This document shows positions 17,886 to 28,060 of a stretch of DNA of 64,000 bases, piece by piece; within the stretch, counting starts at the first letter, position 1, and each line of letters starts with the position of its first letter. Source of the DNA: Sphingobacterium gobiense (lineage in GTDB: Bacteria; Bacteroidota; Bacteroidia; Sphingobacteriales; Sphingobacteriaceae); NCBI RefSeq assembly GCF_002980575.1, contig NZ_PVBS01000002.1, positions 372,001 to 436,000 of the forward strand, in the 5' to 3' direction. Under the pieces are notes generated by a model, which was not told the DNA's origin, did not search any database, and saw only the letters and a list, made by a program, of their open reading frames with translations. The position numbers and the translations under genes are program-made.

Positions 17886-19358
17886 ATGAAGCGTTTTATT
17901 TTCGCTGTTTATTGTACAATACTATTAAGCTTGGTCTCGACAACTGTCGTTCTATCAGGATGTGCTAGCAGTCCGTCTTCTTCTCCTGTCGAGGAGGGTC
18001 TGGCGGAAGACGATCCGAAACTTTTAGCAACCCAAAACGTAGAGCATGCTATGCATCTGATCGATATAACAATAGCGCATTATTTCGAACCGGAAACTTT
18101 CGAGATGCACCGCTTTTACAATCCTTTTACGAAGATTAAATCGGACGAACGGGGGTCTGTTTGGATGTATACTGCTGGCATAGAGGCTGTCAATGCCGTT
18201 CTCTTCGCGTTGGAAAAAGCCAAGGAAGCCGGAGAAAACAGTCTGTACAGTAACCATTACGAACGTTACGTCCAGCTACTTGACAAGCTTTATGCAAATG
18301 CAGATTATTATTTGGGTACTTTTAAACTTGTTTCCTACACCCAGACAAAGGAATGGTCGGTATATGCAGTAAACCGTGCCAATGAAAAAGGTCAGGCCAA
18401 TGTGACCGGCGTATTAAATGTCTATGACGATCAAATGTGGCTCATACGCGAACTACTGGATTCGTATAAATTGACAGGAAAGACGGACTATCTAGATAAA
18501 GCCGAATACCTGACAGCCTATGTGCTTGATGGCTGGGATGTGACGCATGATGAGGCGGGAAAAGAAAACGGCGGCATTCCCTGGGGACCGGGTTACACAA
18601 CTAAACATGCTTGTAGTAATGGACCCCTGATCAGCCCACTGGTTTGGCTGCATGAGATCTACAAGGATAAGTCTGATAAAGTCGAGCATCGTTATATCGA
18701 TAAAGACGGCAAAACACGTCGAAGTGAACAACGCGAGAAACGACAATACTATCTTGATTATGCACGATCTATTTATGAATGGCAGAAAAGGAACCTCCTT
18801 AATGCAAATGGTGTGTATACCGATATGATGGGCGGTTGCCTGCCAAACTGTGATGTACGTTACGAAGAAGTAGACGGTGTACAATATCGTGCAAACACAC
18901 CTTTGACGGAAGCTGTAGGAGAGGCTTATACCTACAACAGCGGAACAATGTTGTCCGGCGCAGTGGATCTGTATCGGATTACAAGCGAAGATAAGTATGC
19001 AAGGGATGGCCGGGAGCTGGCGAAGAATAGTTTCACGCATTTCTCGTCTCTAGGAAAAGACCTTCCAGCATACTACAGCTTTGAAACGGAAGGATTTCGA
19101 AACTGGTTCAATGGTATTCTGCTGCGTAGTTATCACGAGGCGACTGTGCTGGATTCCGATATTGGAGATTATTTGACGGCGTTCCAACGAAATCTGGATT
19201 ATGGTTTTGAACACTTTAATCAAGATGGTTTTCTTCCGACAAATTTATTGAAAGGCTGGACCGAAGAAAAAGCAGGGCAAGGCGTAGAAGGCATGTTTAT
19301 GTTTGCTTATGCAGCGCAATACGCCATTTTAGCGAGGCATCAACTAAAGGAGATCTAG
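17886..19358 (+). CDS. GH76 endo-alpha-1,6-mannanase-type lipoprotein
   Basis: Predicted to cut the alpha-1,6-mannose backbone of fungal-type mannan. The protein has 490 residues with a lipobox (LSGC at about residue 25), so it is an outer-membrane or periplasmic lipoprotein. The (alpha/alpha)6 GH76 fold is supported by NVYDDQMWLIRELL, where the paired aspartates D181-D182 match the GH76 catalytic DD pair. WGPGYTTKHACSNGP, MMGGC and YNSGTMLSGA are shared with the second GH76 at 21244. It is the first gene of the mannan PUL and is divergent from the LamG/Kelch/SARP regulator. Which of the two paralogues acts at the surface cannot be told from sequence. Confidence 0.9.
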   Translation: MKRFIFAVYCTILLSLVSTTVVLSGCASSPSSSPVEEGLAEDDPKLLATQNVEHAMHLIDITIAHYFEPETFEMHRFYNPFTKIKSDERGSVWMYTAGIEAVNAVLFALEKAKEAGENSLYSNHYERYVQLLDKLYANADYYLGTFKLVSYTQTKEWSVYAVNRANEKGQANVTGVLNVYDDQMWLIRELLDSYKLTGKTDYLDKAEYLTAYVLDGWDVTHDEAGKENGGIPWGPGYTTKHACSNGPLISPLVWLHEIYKDKSDKVEHRYIDKDGKTRRSEQREKRQYYLDYARSIYEWQKRNLLNANGVYTDMMGGCLPNCDVRYEEVDGVQYRANTPLTEAVGEAYTYNSGTMLSGAVDLYRITSEDKYARDGRELAKNSFTHFSSLGKDLPAYYSFETEGFRNWFNGILLRSYHEATVLDSDIGDYLTAFQRNLDYGFEHFNQDGFLPTNLLKGWTEEKAGQGVEGMFMFAYAAQYAILARHQLKEI

Positions 19359-19398
19359 AAATTAATTAAGCAATAAACCTATTTAAAATGAATGAAGT

Positions 19399-21225
19399 AT
19401 GAAATTTAGAATCCAAACGAAGAACCTAAAAAATGCATTCCATGTGGCATTGGTCACGTTGATGGTCATGTTACATTTCGGTTGTAAAAAGGACCATGAT
19501 CCTACGGACAATCGTCGTGGGCAGGTTATGGGTACGGTGACAGATGTCGATGGCCAACCGATTTCAGGCGTGAAAGTTACCCTTTCGGGTATCAATGAAG
19601 AAGACCAGGTGACGGCCAGCGGGAACGACGGAACGTATTCTTTTGATAATGTGACTTATAAGACACATGCGGTGACCTTTGAGAAAGATGGCTGGATGGC
19701 TGTGGGGCTAACAGTAACCGCTGTCGATTTTGAAGCTAGTGGGGCAGCTACCATTAATGTGGATATGATCAGTGCTTCTGCGAGAATCGTAGGAACGGTA
19801 ACGGATGCACTTCAGGCTGGCGAACCACTTTCAGACGTTACCGTGTCCATTGGCATGGCTGGTGGTACGGTCACGACCGATGCTGACGGAGCTTTTGTCA
19901 TTCCTAATCTGATCGAAAATAATTATACCGTTACGTTTACGAAAAGCGGATACGTCTCCATCGTGAAGACGGTAGTACCAGCTGATTTTGTGGATGGCGT
20001 TGCTACCGTTAATATCCAAATGGGAAGCGAAGAACTGCTCCCAGGATTAACCACTGTTGATTTGCAAAGTGCCGAAAAGTGGTATTATAACGAATACCGC
20101 GGCGGGCGGAATGCGGATGCGTATCCGCATTGGGACTGGGCATGTAACTATATGAGTACCTTAGACTTCAGAGGTGCATGGCAAGAACAGAATGAAGGAA
20201 CGACATTGCAGATTCGAAACAGCGGGGACGATCGGAATAACCCTGCAGATATGGACGTTTTTGATTCGTTTGTGTATGGTAGCAAATTGATTACGGAAGA
20301 CAACAAAATTCTTTCGCTGAGGGTTCAAACCCACAATGCGGATGCCTCTGCACCGGTTTATTTCGGCGTACAGGTCATTGATTTAAATGCAGCTGAACCG
20401 AAAGCGGAGAAAGTAGGTCAAAACCGCACCTATTCGGGAGGTTACGCGGATTTTGATTTTGACCTGAGTGCTTATGTCGATAAGGAAGTAATCATTGCCA
20501 TAGGAATATATAGGCAAGCGACCGGGGATTATTGGAAGCAACTCGTTTTGCGGGCGATCCGGTTTGCTGACAGAAAAGTCGAGAATTGGGACTGGCTTCC
20601 TGGAACCGATGTCATTGACGGATGGAAGCTCTCTCATGAAACCGTTCGGTCTACCATGCCACATACCAAAAAATCGTTTACCGGGATCAGTCCTGTAAGT
20701 GGTAACCGTGATAACTATGTGGATGCATATCGTGCCTGGCGGAATGTCGCTCACGTTGCCGCGGAATGGATGTTCATGCCTTTGAAAAAAGACCCAGAAG
20801 TATTCCCTTCCGAAGGGTATATCATCAAGACACGAAATACACCGGAAGTAGACACTAAGGTACCCGAAGCGTATATGTATACTAAATTCTCTATCGCTGG
20901 CGGAAGTAACCGATTGACGCTCAGTACCCGTACTTTCGGAAGTAACTTTACTTACTTTAAACTGACGGCGATTGAAAACAACGGTACGATAACGCATCTT
21001 TCACCCGCCTCCAATACAGCGCAAGAAGCATCGGCTGCAAGTGATGGCTGTTGGAAATTCAAACATGGCGACGGAGGAGCGGGTAATCCGGAAGGATACG
21101 CTTTGTTTACCTATGACCTATCGCCATTCAATGGCTCCGATGTCACTTTAGTGCTTGGTGTATATAATGGTGAGGCGAATACCGGAGAGAATAAATTGGT
21201 ATTGCACAATATTAAAATGGATTAA
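19399..21225 (+). CDS. Putative surface glycan-binding lipoprotein with two CarboxypepD_reg-like domains
   Basis: A 608-residue lipoprotein (lipobox FGC near residue 29, then KKDHD). Residues ~42-118 and ~128-206 are two carboxypeptidase-regulatory-like (CnaB/Ig-like) domains, each starting VxGTVTD and repeating G-x-Y-x-F/V. The remaining ~400 residues look like two related beta-sandwich modules. YFGVQVIDLNA, FDFDLSAYVDKEVIIAIGIY and KQLVLRAIRF in the first correspond to YFKLTAIEN, FTYDLSPFNGSDVTLVLGVY and NKLVLHNIKM in the second. No catalytic motif is visible. Its place between the two GH76 genes, with 40-bp and 18-bp gaps, suggests a mannan-binding surface protein. I do not recognise the C-terminal family. 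Confidence 0.65.
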   Translation: MKFRIQTKNLKNAFHVALVTLMVMLHFGCKKDHDPTDNRRGQVMGTVTDVDGQPISGVKVTLSGINEEDQVTASGNDGTYSFDNVTYKTHAVTFEKDGWMAVGLTVTAVDFEASGAATINVDMISASARIVGTVTDALQAGEPLSDVTVSIGMAGGTVTTDADGAFVIPNLIENNYTVTFTKSGYVSIVKTVVPADFVDGVATVNIQMGSEELLPGLTTVDLQSAEKWYYNEYRGGRNADAYPHWDWACNYMSTLDFRGAWQEQNEGTTLQIRNSGDDRNNPADMDVFDSFVYGSKLITEDNKILSLRVQTHNADASAPVYFGVQVIDLNAAEPKAEKVGQNRTYSGGYADFDFDLSAYVDKEVIIAIGIYRQATGDYWKQLVLRAIRFADRKVENWDWLPGTDVIDGWKLSHETVRSTMPHTKKSFTGISPVSGNRDNYVDAYRAWRNVAHVAAEWMFMPLKKDPEVFPSEGYIIKTRNTPEVDTKVPEAYMYTKFSIAGGSNRLTLSTRTFGSNFTYFKLTAIENNGTITHLSPASNTAQEASAASDGCWKFKHGDGGAGNPEGYALFTYDLSPFNGSDVTLVLGVYNGEANTGENKLVLHNIKMD

Positions 21226-21243
21226 CCAAATAAGTTTAATAAG

Positions 21244-22689
21244 ATGAGACTGAAAAAAAGTATAATTATCGCGGTGGGGAGTCTGCTATGCTTCTTTATC
21301 TATGCTTGTGATAAGGCTAATAACGATGATGGGACAACACCGCCGGAGGATACGGATCTTGCCACGAGATCGCTGACCCGCGCTATGGAGATTACAGATA
21401 ATGCGCTTGAAGCCTATTTTACGGGAAGCGGAATGACGATGGCACGATATTACAATCCGTATACCGATCAACGATCGAATGAAATCGGGAGTATATGGAT
21501 GTATACGAGTGCTATTGAGGCTGTAACGGCAATTCTTCATGCCCTCGAAGCCGAAAAGGAACAGGGTGATGTTTCACGCTATAATGCTCACTTTAACAAG
21601 TACGAACAAGAACTTATGAAACTCTACGATGCGGCTGATTTTTATTTGGGAACATTCGTGCTTACTTCCTATACCGGCACCAACGAATGGACGGTCTATG
21701 GCGTAAATCGTGGGAACTCTAAAGGTGGCGCTAGGGTAGAAGGGATTGAAAACGTTTATGACGACCAAATGTGGCTGATTCGGGAATTTCTGGAAGCTTA
21801 TAAAGCTACCGGAAATGAATCGTTTCTCGAAAAAGCAGAATACCTCACGGAATATGTGCTCGATGGTTGGGACTGCACGTTTGATGCGAACGGCAACGAG
21901 GTAGGTGGAATTGCCTGGGGACCTGGCTATGTGACCAAGCATGCTTGTAGCAATGGTCCCATGATAAGCCCGCTGGTTTGGTTGCACGAACTCTATAAGG
22001 GAAAAAGCGATGCGATAACACATCGCTATATCGATGCGACAGATCGAAGAACCAGGAAGACGGTTCAAATGAAGAAGAGCGACTATTATCTCCTATTCGC
22101 AGAAAAGATCTACGATTGGCAGAAAAGTGCCTTACTTCGCGGTGATGGTGTGTATGATGATATGATGGGAGGCTGCACGCCGGGATCTCCCCAATTAGAG
22201 CAAATTGATGGCGTTAATTATCGTCGAGGAGTGACATGCCGTGATAGAGTGGGACCGGCTATAACCTATAACAGCGGTACGATGTTATCGGGAGCAGCCG
22301 ATCTGCATCGTGTTACAGGAGACGATAAATATCGTGCAGACGGTGTGGCATTAGCAAACGCCAGCTTTTCCTACTTCGCAAAGAAGGGCGTAAATGTCGA
22401 AAATCATTACACATTCGACATCAGCGGCTTTAGGAACTGGTTCAATAGCGTGTTGATGAGAGGGTACGTCGACTTTTACCCGCTGCATAACGAGACGGAA
22501 AATTACATTGACGCATTTCAGAAAAATCTGGATTATGCGTATGAACATTTTTTCTACAATGGCTTTTTGCCTACAAACTTGTTGGTGGGATGGAACCGTG
22601 ATCGTGGTAAAAATAATACGGAGGGGATGTTTACCTTCGCCTTTGCGGCCGAATATGCGGTTTTGTCAAGATATGAACAAACAAAATAG
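21244..22689 (+). CDS. Second GH76 alpha-1,6-mannanase-type lipoprotein
   Basis: A paralogue of the GH76 at 17886, of almost the same length (481 residues) and sharing long identical blocks (WGPGYVTKHACSNGP, ENVYDDQMWLIREFL, YNSGTMLSGAADL, FLPTNLL). The catalytic pair is D173-D174. The lipobox is YACDK near residue 22. Paired GH76 enzymes are common in Bacteroidota mannan PULs, where one typically acts at the cell surface and one in the periplasm; which is which is unknown here. The SusC gene follows. Confidence 0.9.
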   Translation: MRLKKSIIIAVGSLLCFFIYACDKANNDDGTTPPEDTDLATRSLTRAMEITDNALEAYFTGSGMTMARYYNPYTDQRSNEIGSIWMYTSAIEAVTAILHALEAEKEQGDVSRYNAHFNKYEQELMKLYDAADFYLGTFVLTSYTGTNEWTVYGVNRGNSKGGARVEGIENVYDDQMWLIREFLEAYKATGNESFLEKAEYLTEYVLDGWDCTFDANGNEVGGIAWGPGYVTKHACSNGPMISPLVWLHELYKGKSDAITHRYIDATDRRTRKTVQMKKSDYYLLFAEKIYDWQKSALLRGDGVYDDMMGGCTPGSPQLEQIDGVNYRRGVTCRDRVGPAITYNSGTMLSGAADLHRVTGDDKYRADGVALANASFSYFAKKGVNVENHYTFDISGFRNWFNSVLMRGYVDFYPLHNETENYIDAFQKNLDYAYEHFFYNGFLPTNLLVGWNRDRGKNNTEGMFTFAFAAEYAVLSRYEQTK

Positions 22690-22717
22690 CTAATCAATAG
22701 TGTTAAAAAGAACCTGT

Positions 22718-25700
22718 ATGATCAAGAATTTAATTATGGAAATGAGAATATTTATGCAGACGATATGGATTGCATTTCTCCTGATTCCTGCAGTGTCATC
22801 GGCACAAAATGGCGATGTGTCGGGGAGTGTAACCAACGCGGAGGGTCAGCCGATCACTGGCGTATCCGTACTTGTGAAAGGCTCCTCACCACAAATTGCA
22901 ACCAGTACCGACGCCAAAGGCCAATATATCATTCAAGTGCCGCAAGGTGCCGTATTACATTACTCCTTCGTGGGTTTTATCAGTGCAGAAGAAACTGTCG
23001 GTACGCGGAGCCGTATAGATGTTGTCTTGCAGGCAGATGAGGCCGCATTAGAAGAAGTCGTTGTCGTGGGGTACGGTACGCAGCGAAAAGTAACGCTGAC
23101 CGGAGCGGTATCGGGAATAAAAGGCTCCGAAATGACAAAAACTATAAACGAAAATCCACAGAATATGCTCACCGGTCGTGTTCCCGGAGTAAGGGTTTGG
23201 CAACGCAGTGCCGAACCCGGAAATTTCGCTGCTAATTTTGATATTAGAGGTTTAGGTAGTCCATTAATAGTTATTGACGGGGTACCGCGGACTACAGCAG
23301 ATTTTCAACGGCTTAATCCGAATGATATTGATGATATATCCGTATTGAAAGATGCCTCTGCTGCAATATACGGGGTGCGAGCTGCTAACGGTGTAATCCT
23401 TGTGACGACAAAAAAAGGAACAAAAACGGGGCGTACAAGCGTCTCGTTGAATAGCACTTATACCTTTCAGCGACCCTCGGGATTGCCGGTGCTTGCCGAT
23501 CCCTACCAAACGATGACGATTGAGAATGAAAGAGTTCGGAATAATATTGCATCGCCTTATGAGCTTATTTACCCGGAGAGTTGGTTTGAAGATTTTAGAA
23601 CAGGGGAGAGACGTACAACGGACTGGACGTCCCTAATCTTTTCCAACTACGCACCTCAAACCCAGCAAGACCTAAGCATCACCGGCGGAGGAGACAAATC
23701 GCAATATTATGTCGGCGTAGGACACCTGTATCAAGAAGGCTTCTTCAAATCGGGCGATTTGAACTACCGTAAAGTGAATCTTCGTTCAAATATCAGTGCT
23801 GAGATAACGAAGGGGCTGAGCTTCGACCTAAATTTGAGCGGCATCGTGGATCAACGTAATAGTCCTTATTCGAGTTCGGCAGATATAATCAGAAACTATT
23901 GGCGACAGGGCGTACTCGTTCCGGCGTATGCAGATCCGGAGAATACCATGCTCAACTATGAAGGATTGGATCTCGAAGAAAATACCGTGGCGAAGATGAC
24001 CTCCGATATCTCGGGTTATCGTAAAACTGGTCAGAAACAGATTCAATCGTCTGCAAGCTTGAATTACGATTTCGGTGCGGTCAGTGATGTGCTGCAAGGC
24101 CTTTCGGCAAAGGCGTTGGTAAGTTACGATTACCGTATGGATAATAACAATATCAATCGGAGAGAGTATTATCAATATGCTTTCGACCAGATAACCGAAT
24201 CGTATGTGTCTAAATTGTATAATCTTAGTACGCCCAATCAAATACGTAGGGAAGTTTTTGATAAACAGCAAGTTCTAGGACAGTTTGTTGCAAACTATAA
24301 CAGGGAATTTAATAGCCTACATCAGGTGACCGGTATGTTGGGAGGTGAAGTGCAAAAGCAAACTGGAGATAATTTCTTTGCTCAGCGTAATCTCGCCTTT
24401 GCTATGGATTACCTATTTGGAGGTGTTGCTCAAGACCAAGTAGGTGGAATGAACGCTTCTTTGAATGATATTTATGAGACGAGCAATGCCGCAATTTTCG
24501 GAAGGATGAACTACACCTTCGCCAACCGGTATATAGCGGAAGCACAATTCCGCTATGATGGTTCTTCGAAGTTTCTCCCGGGCCGTCAGTGGGGATTTTT
24601 TCCGTCTGCGTCAGTCGCCTGGCGCATATCCGAGGAACCATTTTTCAAGAATTGGGATAAGTTACAGTTCGTAAACCAGTTAAAGTTGCGTGCAAGTTAC
24701 GGTGTATTGGGAGACGATGGCGCCCTTCAATATGACTGGGCTACCGGATATAATTATCCTGCAACATCTGATAATGCAGAAAAAGGATATTATGCACAGT
24801 ACGCTCCCGGATATATGTTTGGAAACCAGTTTATCTATGGCGTTTCCACGCTTGCGCTTCCTAACCAGTTGATTACATGGTACACGGCCAATACCTTAAA
24901 TCTTGGTGTCGATTTTGAAGGATGGAACGGCCTTTTTGGCTTCGCCGTGGATTATTTTGAAAGGGAGCGAAAAGGGCTTTTTGCACGTCGGACAGGGGAT
25001 CTTCCAACCGTTGTAGGAGCGACTGCTCCTCGGGAGAACCTCGATAGCGACAAGCATTTTGGGATGGATGTTGAAATTTCGCACAGAAATAAAATAGGTG
25101 ATCTATCCTACCGGGTAAAGGCTATCGGAACAATCACCCGTCAGAAATATCTGGTAGGCTCCGAGAAAGGGCCTTGGGGAAATTCATACGACAGATGGCG
25201 TAACGACAATCTCAATAACCGTTTTCAAGGAATGCAGTTTGGGTATCAGGGAATAGGACGTTACCTAGACTGGGATGATATCCGGAGTTTTCCGATATAT
25301 AAAGGTAATCAGACCCTGCCGGGTGATTATAAATACGAGGATTGGAATGGTGATGGCGAGATCAATGGGTTAGACATGCGTCCACTCTTTTTTGACAACA
25401 CGCCATGGTTGAACTTCAGTTTTAATTTTGACGCTAGTTACAAGAGCTTTGATTTGAGTTTCCTATTCCAGGGAACAGCTCTTGGCTCCATGCAGTACCT
25501 AGAACCACTTCGCGCGATCTGGGGTACCAATGGTGGAGGGATACTTGAACAGTATGTAGACAGATGGCACACGGTTGATCCACAGGCCGATCCTTGGGAT
25601 CCTTCGCAGGAATGGATCAGCGGTTATTACGGCTTTACGGGCAATTATCCGCTTGAGACCTCGACATTTAATCGTGTGAGCACGGCGTATCTCCGACTAA

Positions 25701-25897
25701 AAAGCATAGAGCTGGGGTATACATTGCCGAAATTCCGGCCTTCGTCAACGATGAACCTGCGGGTATTTGCTAATGCTTATAACTTGTTTACAATAACAGG
25801 TGTAAAATTTGTAGATCCGGAACATCCGGAGGACGAATTGGGACGGCTCTATCCGTTGAACAAAACTATTACCGCGGGTCTTTCCCTCGCCTTTTAA
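22718..25897 (+). CDS. SusC/RagA-family TonB-dependent outer-membrane transporter
   Basis: Imports oligosaccharides across the outer membrane with its SusD partner. The ATG at 22718 follows the GH76 stop closely; an in-frame GTG at 22700 is less likely. It has a signal peptide (ending AVSSAQN), a CarboxypepD_reg domain (GVSVLVKG to YSFVGFIS), the SusC signature EEVVVVGYGTQRK, a plug domain (DIRGLGSPLIVIDGVPR, LKDASAAIYGVRAANGVILVTTKKG), then the barrel, ending in an aromatic residue (SLAF). There is no STN domain, so it is not expected to signal through an anti-sigma factor. In the mannan PUL it would carry mannan oligosaccharides. Confidence 0.95.
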   Translation: MIKNLIMEMRIFMQTIWIAFLLIPAVSSAQNGDVSGSVTNAEGQPITGVSVLVKGSSPQIATSTDAKGQYIIQVPQGAVLHYSFVGFISAEETVGTRSRIDVVLQADEAALEEVVVVGYGTQRKVTLTGAVSGIKGSEMTKTINENPQNMLTGRVPGVRVWQRSAEPGNFAANFDIRGLGSPLIVIDGVPRTTADFQRLNPNDIDDISVLKDASAAIYGVRAANGVILVTTKKGTKTGRTSVSLNSTYTFQRPSGLPVLADPYQTMTIENERVRNNIASPYELIYPESWFEDFRTGERRTTDWTSLIFSNYAPQTQQDLSITGGGDKSQYYVGVGHLYQEGFFKSGDLNYRKVNLRSNISAEITKGLSFDLNLSGIVDQRNSPYSSSADIIRNYWRQGVLVPAYADPENTMLNYEGLDLEENTVAKMTSDISGYRKTGQKQIQSSASLNYDFGAVSDVLQGLSAKALVSYDYRMDNNNINRREYYQYAFDQITESYVSKLYNLSTPNQIRREVFDKQQVLGQFVANYNREFNSLHQVTGMLGGEVQKQTGDNFFAQRNLAFAMDYLFGGVAQDQVGGMNASLNDIYETSNAAIFGRMNYTFANRYIAEAQFRYDGSSKFLPGRQWGFFPSASVAWRISEEPFFKNWDKLQFVNQLKLRASYGVLGDDGALQYDWATGYNYPATSDNAEKGYYAQYAPGYMFGNQFIYGVSTLALPNQLITWYTANTLNLGVDFEGWNGLFGFAVDYFERERKGLFARRTGDLPTVVGATAPRENLDSDKHFGMDVEISHRNKIGDLSYRVKAIGTITRQKYLVGSEKGPWGNSYDRWRNDNLNNRFQGMQFGYQGIGRYLDWDDIRSFPIYKGNQTLPGDYKYEDWNGDGEINGLDMRPLFFDNTPWLNFSFNFDASYKSFDLSFLFQGTALGSMQYLEPLRAIWGTNGGGILEQYVDRWHTVDPQADPWDPSQEWISGYYGFTGNYPLETSTFNRVSTAYLRLKSIELGYTLPKFRPSSTMNLRVFANAYNLFTITGVKFVDPEHPEDELGRLYPLNKTITAGLSLAF

Positions 25898-25938
25898 TCC
25901 TTTTTGTTATGGACTATATTAAGATAAAAAGCAATCGC

Positions 25939-27999
25939 ATGAAAAAAATATATCAGCTCACGCTGGCCATTTGTGTTTTATTTACCTCGTGTTCGAATTT
26001 TTTAGATATTCCACCGAAGAACATAGTAGGTGATAAAGACCTGTTTACCAGTGAATCAGGGATGGACGTCTACCTGGCAAGAATGTACAGTAATATGCCC
26101 TTCGAAGATTTCAAATATATGGCGCAATGGGGGGTTGAATTTAATGGATGGTTAGCAGCTATGGGTATTGAAGGAACCGGAGAGGCACTGAATCGTGATG
26201 GAATCAGTTCGGCTTTCACCGGTGAGCGAACGCCTTACTGGGGTAAGGCCATGACGCTTTTACGGGATGCTAACTATTTAATCGAAAATCTTCCGCTTCA
26301 CCAAGATGCGTTTCCCGAGATTACCTATAATCACTATTTAGGTGAAGCCTATTTCGTAAGGGCATTCGTATTCAATGCGATGGCCAGAAGATTTGGCGGT
26401 GTACCTTTGGTGACCAAAGTAATGCAGTATCCAGCAGAACTCGCAGCGCTAGAAGTGCCACGTGCCAGTGAGGAAGAGACCTGGAATCAGGTGCTTGCCG
26501 ATTTTAATCAGGCTGCTGAATTACTATCCCCGGAAAGTCCAAAGCGCGGCTATGCCAACAAGTATGTTGCTTTGGCATTTAAATCAGAAGCTATGCTTTA
26601 TGCAGGAAGTGTAGCCAAGTATAATGAAACAGTACCCGGTCGTCTCACGGGGTTGGGGGAGAAAACCGGCGTCCGGGTTATTGGTTTTGCAGAAAATACG
26701 TGGCAACCCGCATCGAAAAAATATTTCAAGGAGGCCTATCTTGCGGCTAGGGAGATTATGAACGATGGAAAGTATGCGCTTTATAAGAAAAAATGGGCAG
26801 CAAATAACCCGGAAGCCCAATATCAGAATATGGTCGACATGTTCAGTGATTTGGAAAGTCCGGAAAACATCTACGTAAAGGAATACACGTTTCCTATTGC
26901 CACACATGGATATGATGCTTACAGTGCCCCTTTTATTTTTAAAGCACCGTTAGCGTCAGGAACCTGTCCTACACTCGACTTTATGGAACTTTTCGAAGGG
27001 TTTGACCGCTACCCAAATGGTACGATTAAGGTAACAACTGGAAATTCCAACACGCAGGGCGAATACCTGATGTATGACACACCTATGGATTTTTTCAAAG
27101 ATGCTGAACCACGACTGCGTGCCTATGTCATTTTCCCGGGAGACCGATTCAAAGGTACAGACATCGAAATTCGGGCAGGTATCTACACAGGTTCCACTCC
27201 TATACAGCCGTTTTTTAACGATTATTCCTATCAGGCGGCTGAAACCCGGTATCAAAACCTGAATGCTTATCGGGCTAACCCTAAAATGCTCTACCTGAGT
27301 CCTAGGGAAGGAAACGCGCAAGAATTGGTTGATTATAACGGTGCCAAGATAACTGCAGCCGGCGCTAATGGTCCATTTTACGACAACGGCGAAGGGAACC
27401 TGACTGGTCTTTATGGAAGGAAATGGTTAAACCCCGATCCATCTTTTGTAGCGGCAGAAGGTAGATCTGATCAGCACTTTGTATTGATGCGTTACGCCGA
27501 AGTACTTTTGAATGCGGCGGAAGCTGCCGTTGAGCTATCGCTCGCAGGGGAGGGATCTCCGGACGGATCGGACTTGATGCAGGTAGCCACGCAAGCGGTT
27601 AATGAAATCAGGGAGCGGGCCGGAGCGTCACTGTTGACGAGTCCGATTACATCAACGGAGAGCGGACGTAATATCGTACGAAAAGAACGGCGTAAGGAAC
27701 TGGCTTTAGAACACAAATCCAAATGGGATATTCGGAGATGGAGAGTGCAACACTACGAAGGAAGGAATGGTTTCTGGGGTGAAAACAGAAATAGAGATGC
27801 CTTTAGTAACAATACACGTTACCGTTTCCGGGGGCTTTACCCTTTCTTTTCTACCAATAGTGGAAAATATTTTTTCGATGCACGGTTTCAATGGGTTAGT
27901 TTGAAAACGTTTGAATATAATATAATCGACTATTATTTTGCTATCCCTGGAGGAGAAGTCGCAAAGAGTTCGGTAATAGACCAACAACCGAACAGGTAA
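25939..27999 (+). CDS. SusD/RagB-family glycan-binding lipoprotein
   Basis: Surface lid of the SusCD importer. The ATG at 25939 gives a lipoprotein signal (TSCSNFLDIPPKN, the typical SusD start). The earlier ATG at 25909 adds ten residues before the signal and is less likely. The TPR-like SusD fold is supported by AYFVRAFVFNAMARRFGGVPLVTK and by the C-terminal RKERRKELALEHKSKWDIRRW block. About 686 residues is long for SusD but usual for this mannan-associated branch. It follows SusC by 41 bp in the same operon. Confidence 0.95.
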   Translation: MKKIYQLTLAICVLFTSCSNFLDIPPKNIVGDKDLFTSESGMDVYLARMYSNMPFEDFKYMAQWGVEFNGWLAAMGIEGTGEALNRDGISSAFTGERTPYWGKAMTLLRDANYLIENLPLHQDAFPEITYNHYLGEAYFVRAFVFNAMARRFGGVPLVTKVMQYPAELAALEVPRASEEETWNQVLADFNQAAELLSPESPKRGYANKYVALAFKSEAMLYAGSVAKYNETVPGRLTGLGEKTGVRVIGFAENTWQPASKKYFKEAYLAAREIMNDGKYALYKKKWAANNPEAQYQNMVDMFSDLESPENIYVKEYTFPIATHGYDAYSAPFIFKAPLASGTCPTLDFMELFEGFDRYPNGTIKVTTGNSNTQGEYLMYDTPMDFFKDAEPRLRAYVIFPGDRFKGTDIEIRAGIYTGSTPIQPFFNDYSYQAAETRYQNLNAYRANPKMLYLSPREGNAQELVDYNGAKITAAGANGPFYDNGEGNLTGLYGRKWLNPDPSFVAAEGRSDQHFVLMRYAEVLLNAAEAAVELSLAGEGSPDGSDLMQVATQAVNEIRERAGASLLTSPITSTESGRNIVRKERRKELALEHKSKWDIRRWRVQHYEGRNGFWGENRNRDAFSNNTRYRFRGLYPFFSTNSGKYFFDARFQWVSLKTFEYNIIDYYFAIPGGEVAKSSVIDQQPNR

Positions 28000-28060
28000 A
28001 GACTAGGGAATAGTTGATAAAGGTAAATTAATTGAATAAAGAAAATATAAAAATAAACAG

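Noticed and set aside
20383..20997. Long antisense frame (204 codons) within the binding-lipoprotein gene
   Set aside because: It lies fully opposite a well-supported lipoprotein gene and has no recognisable motif or upstream signal.
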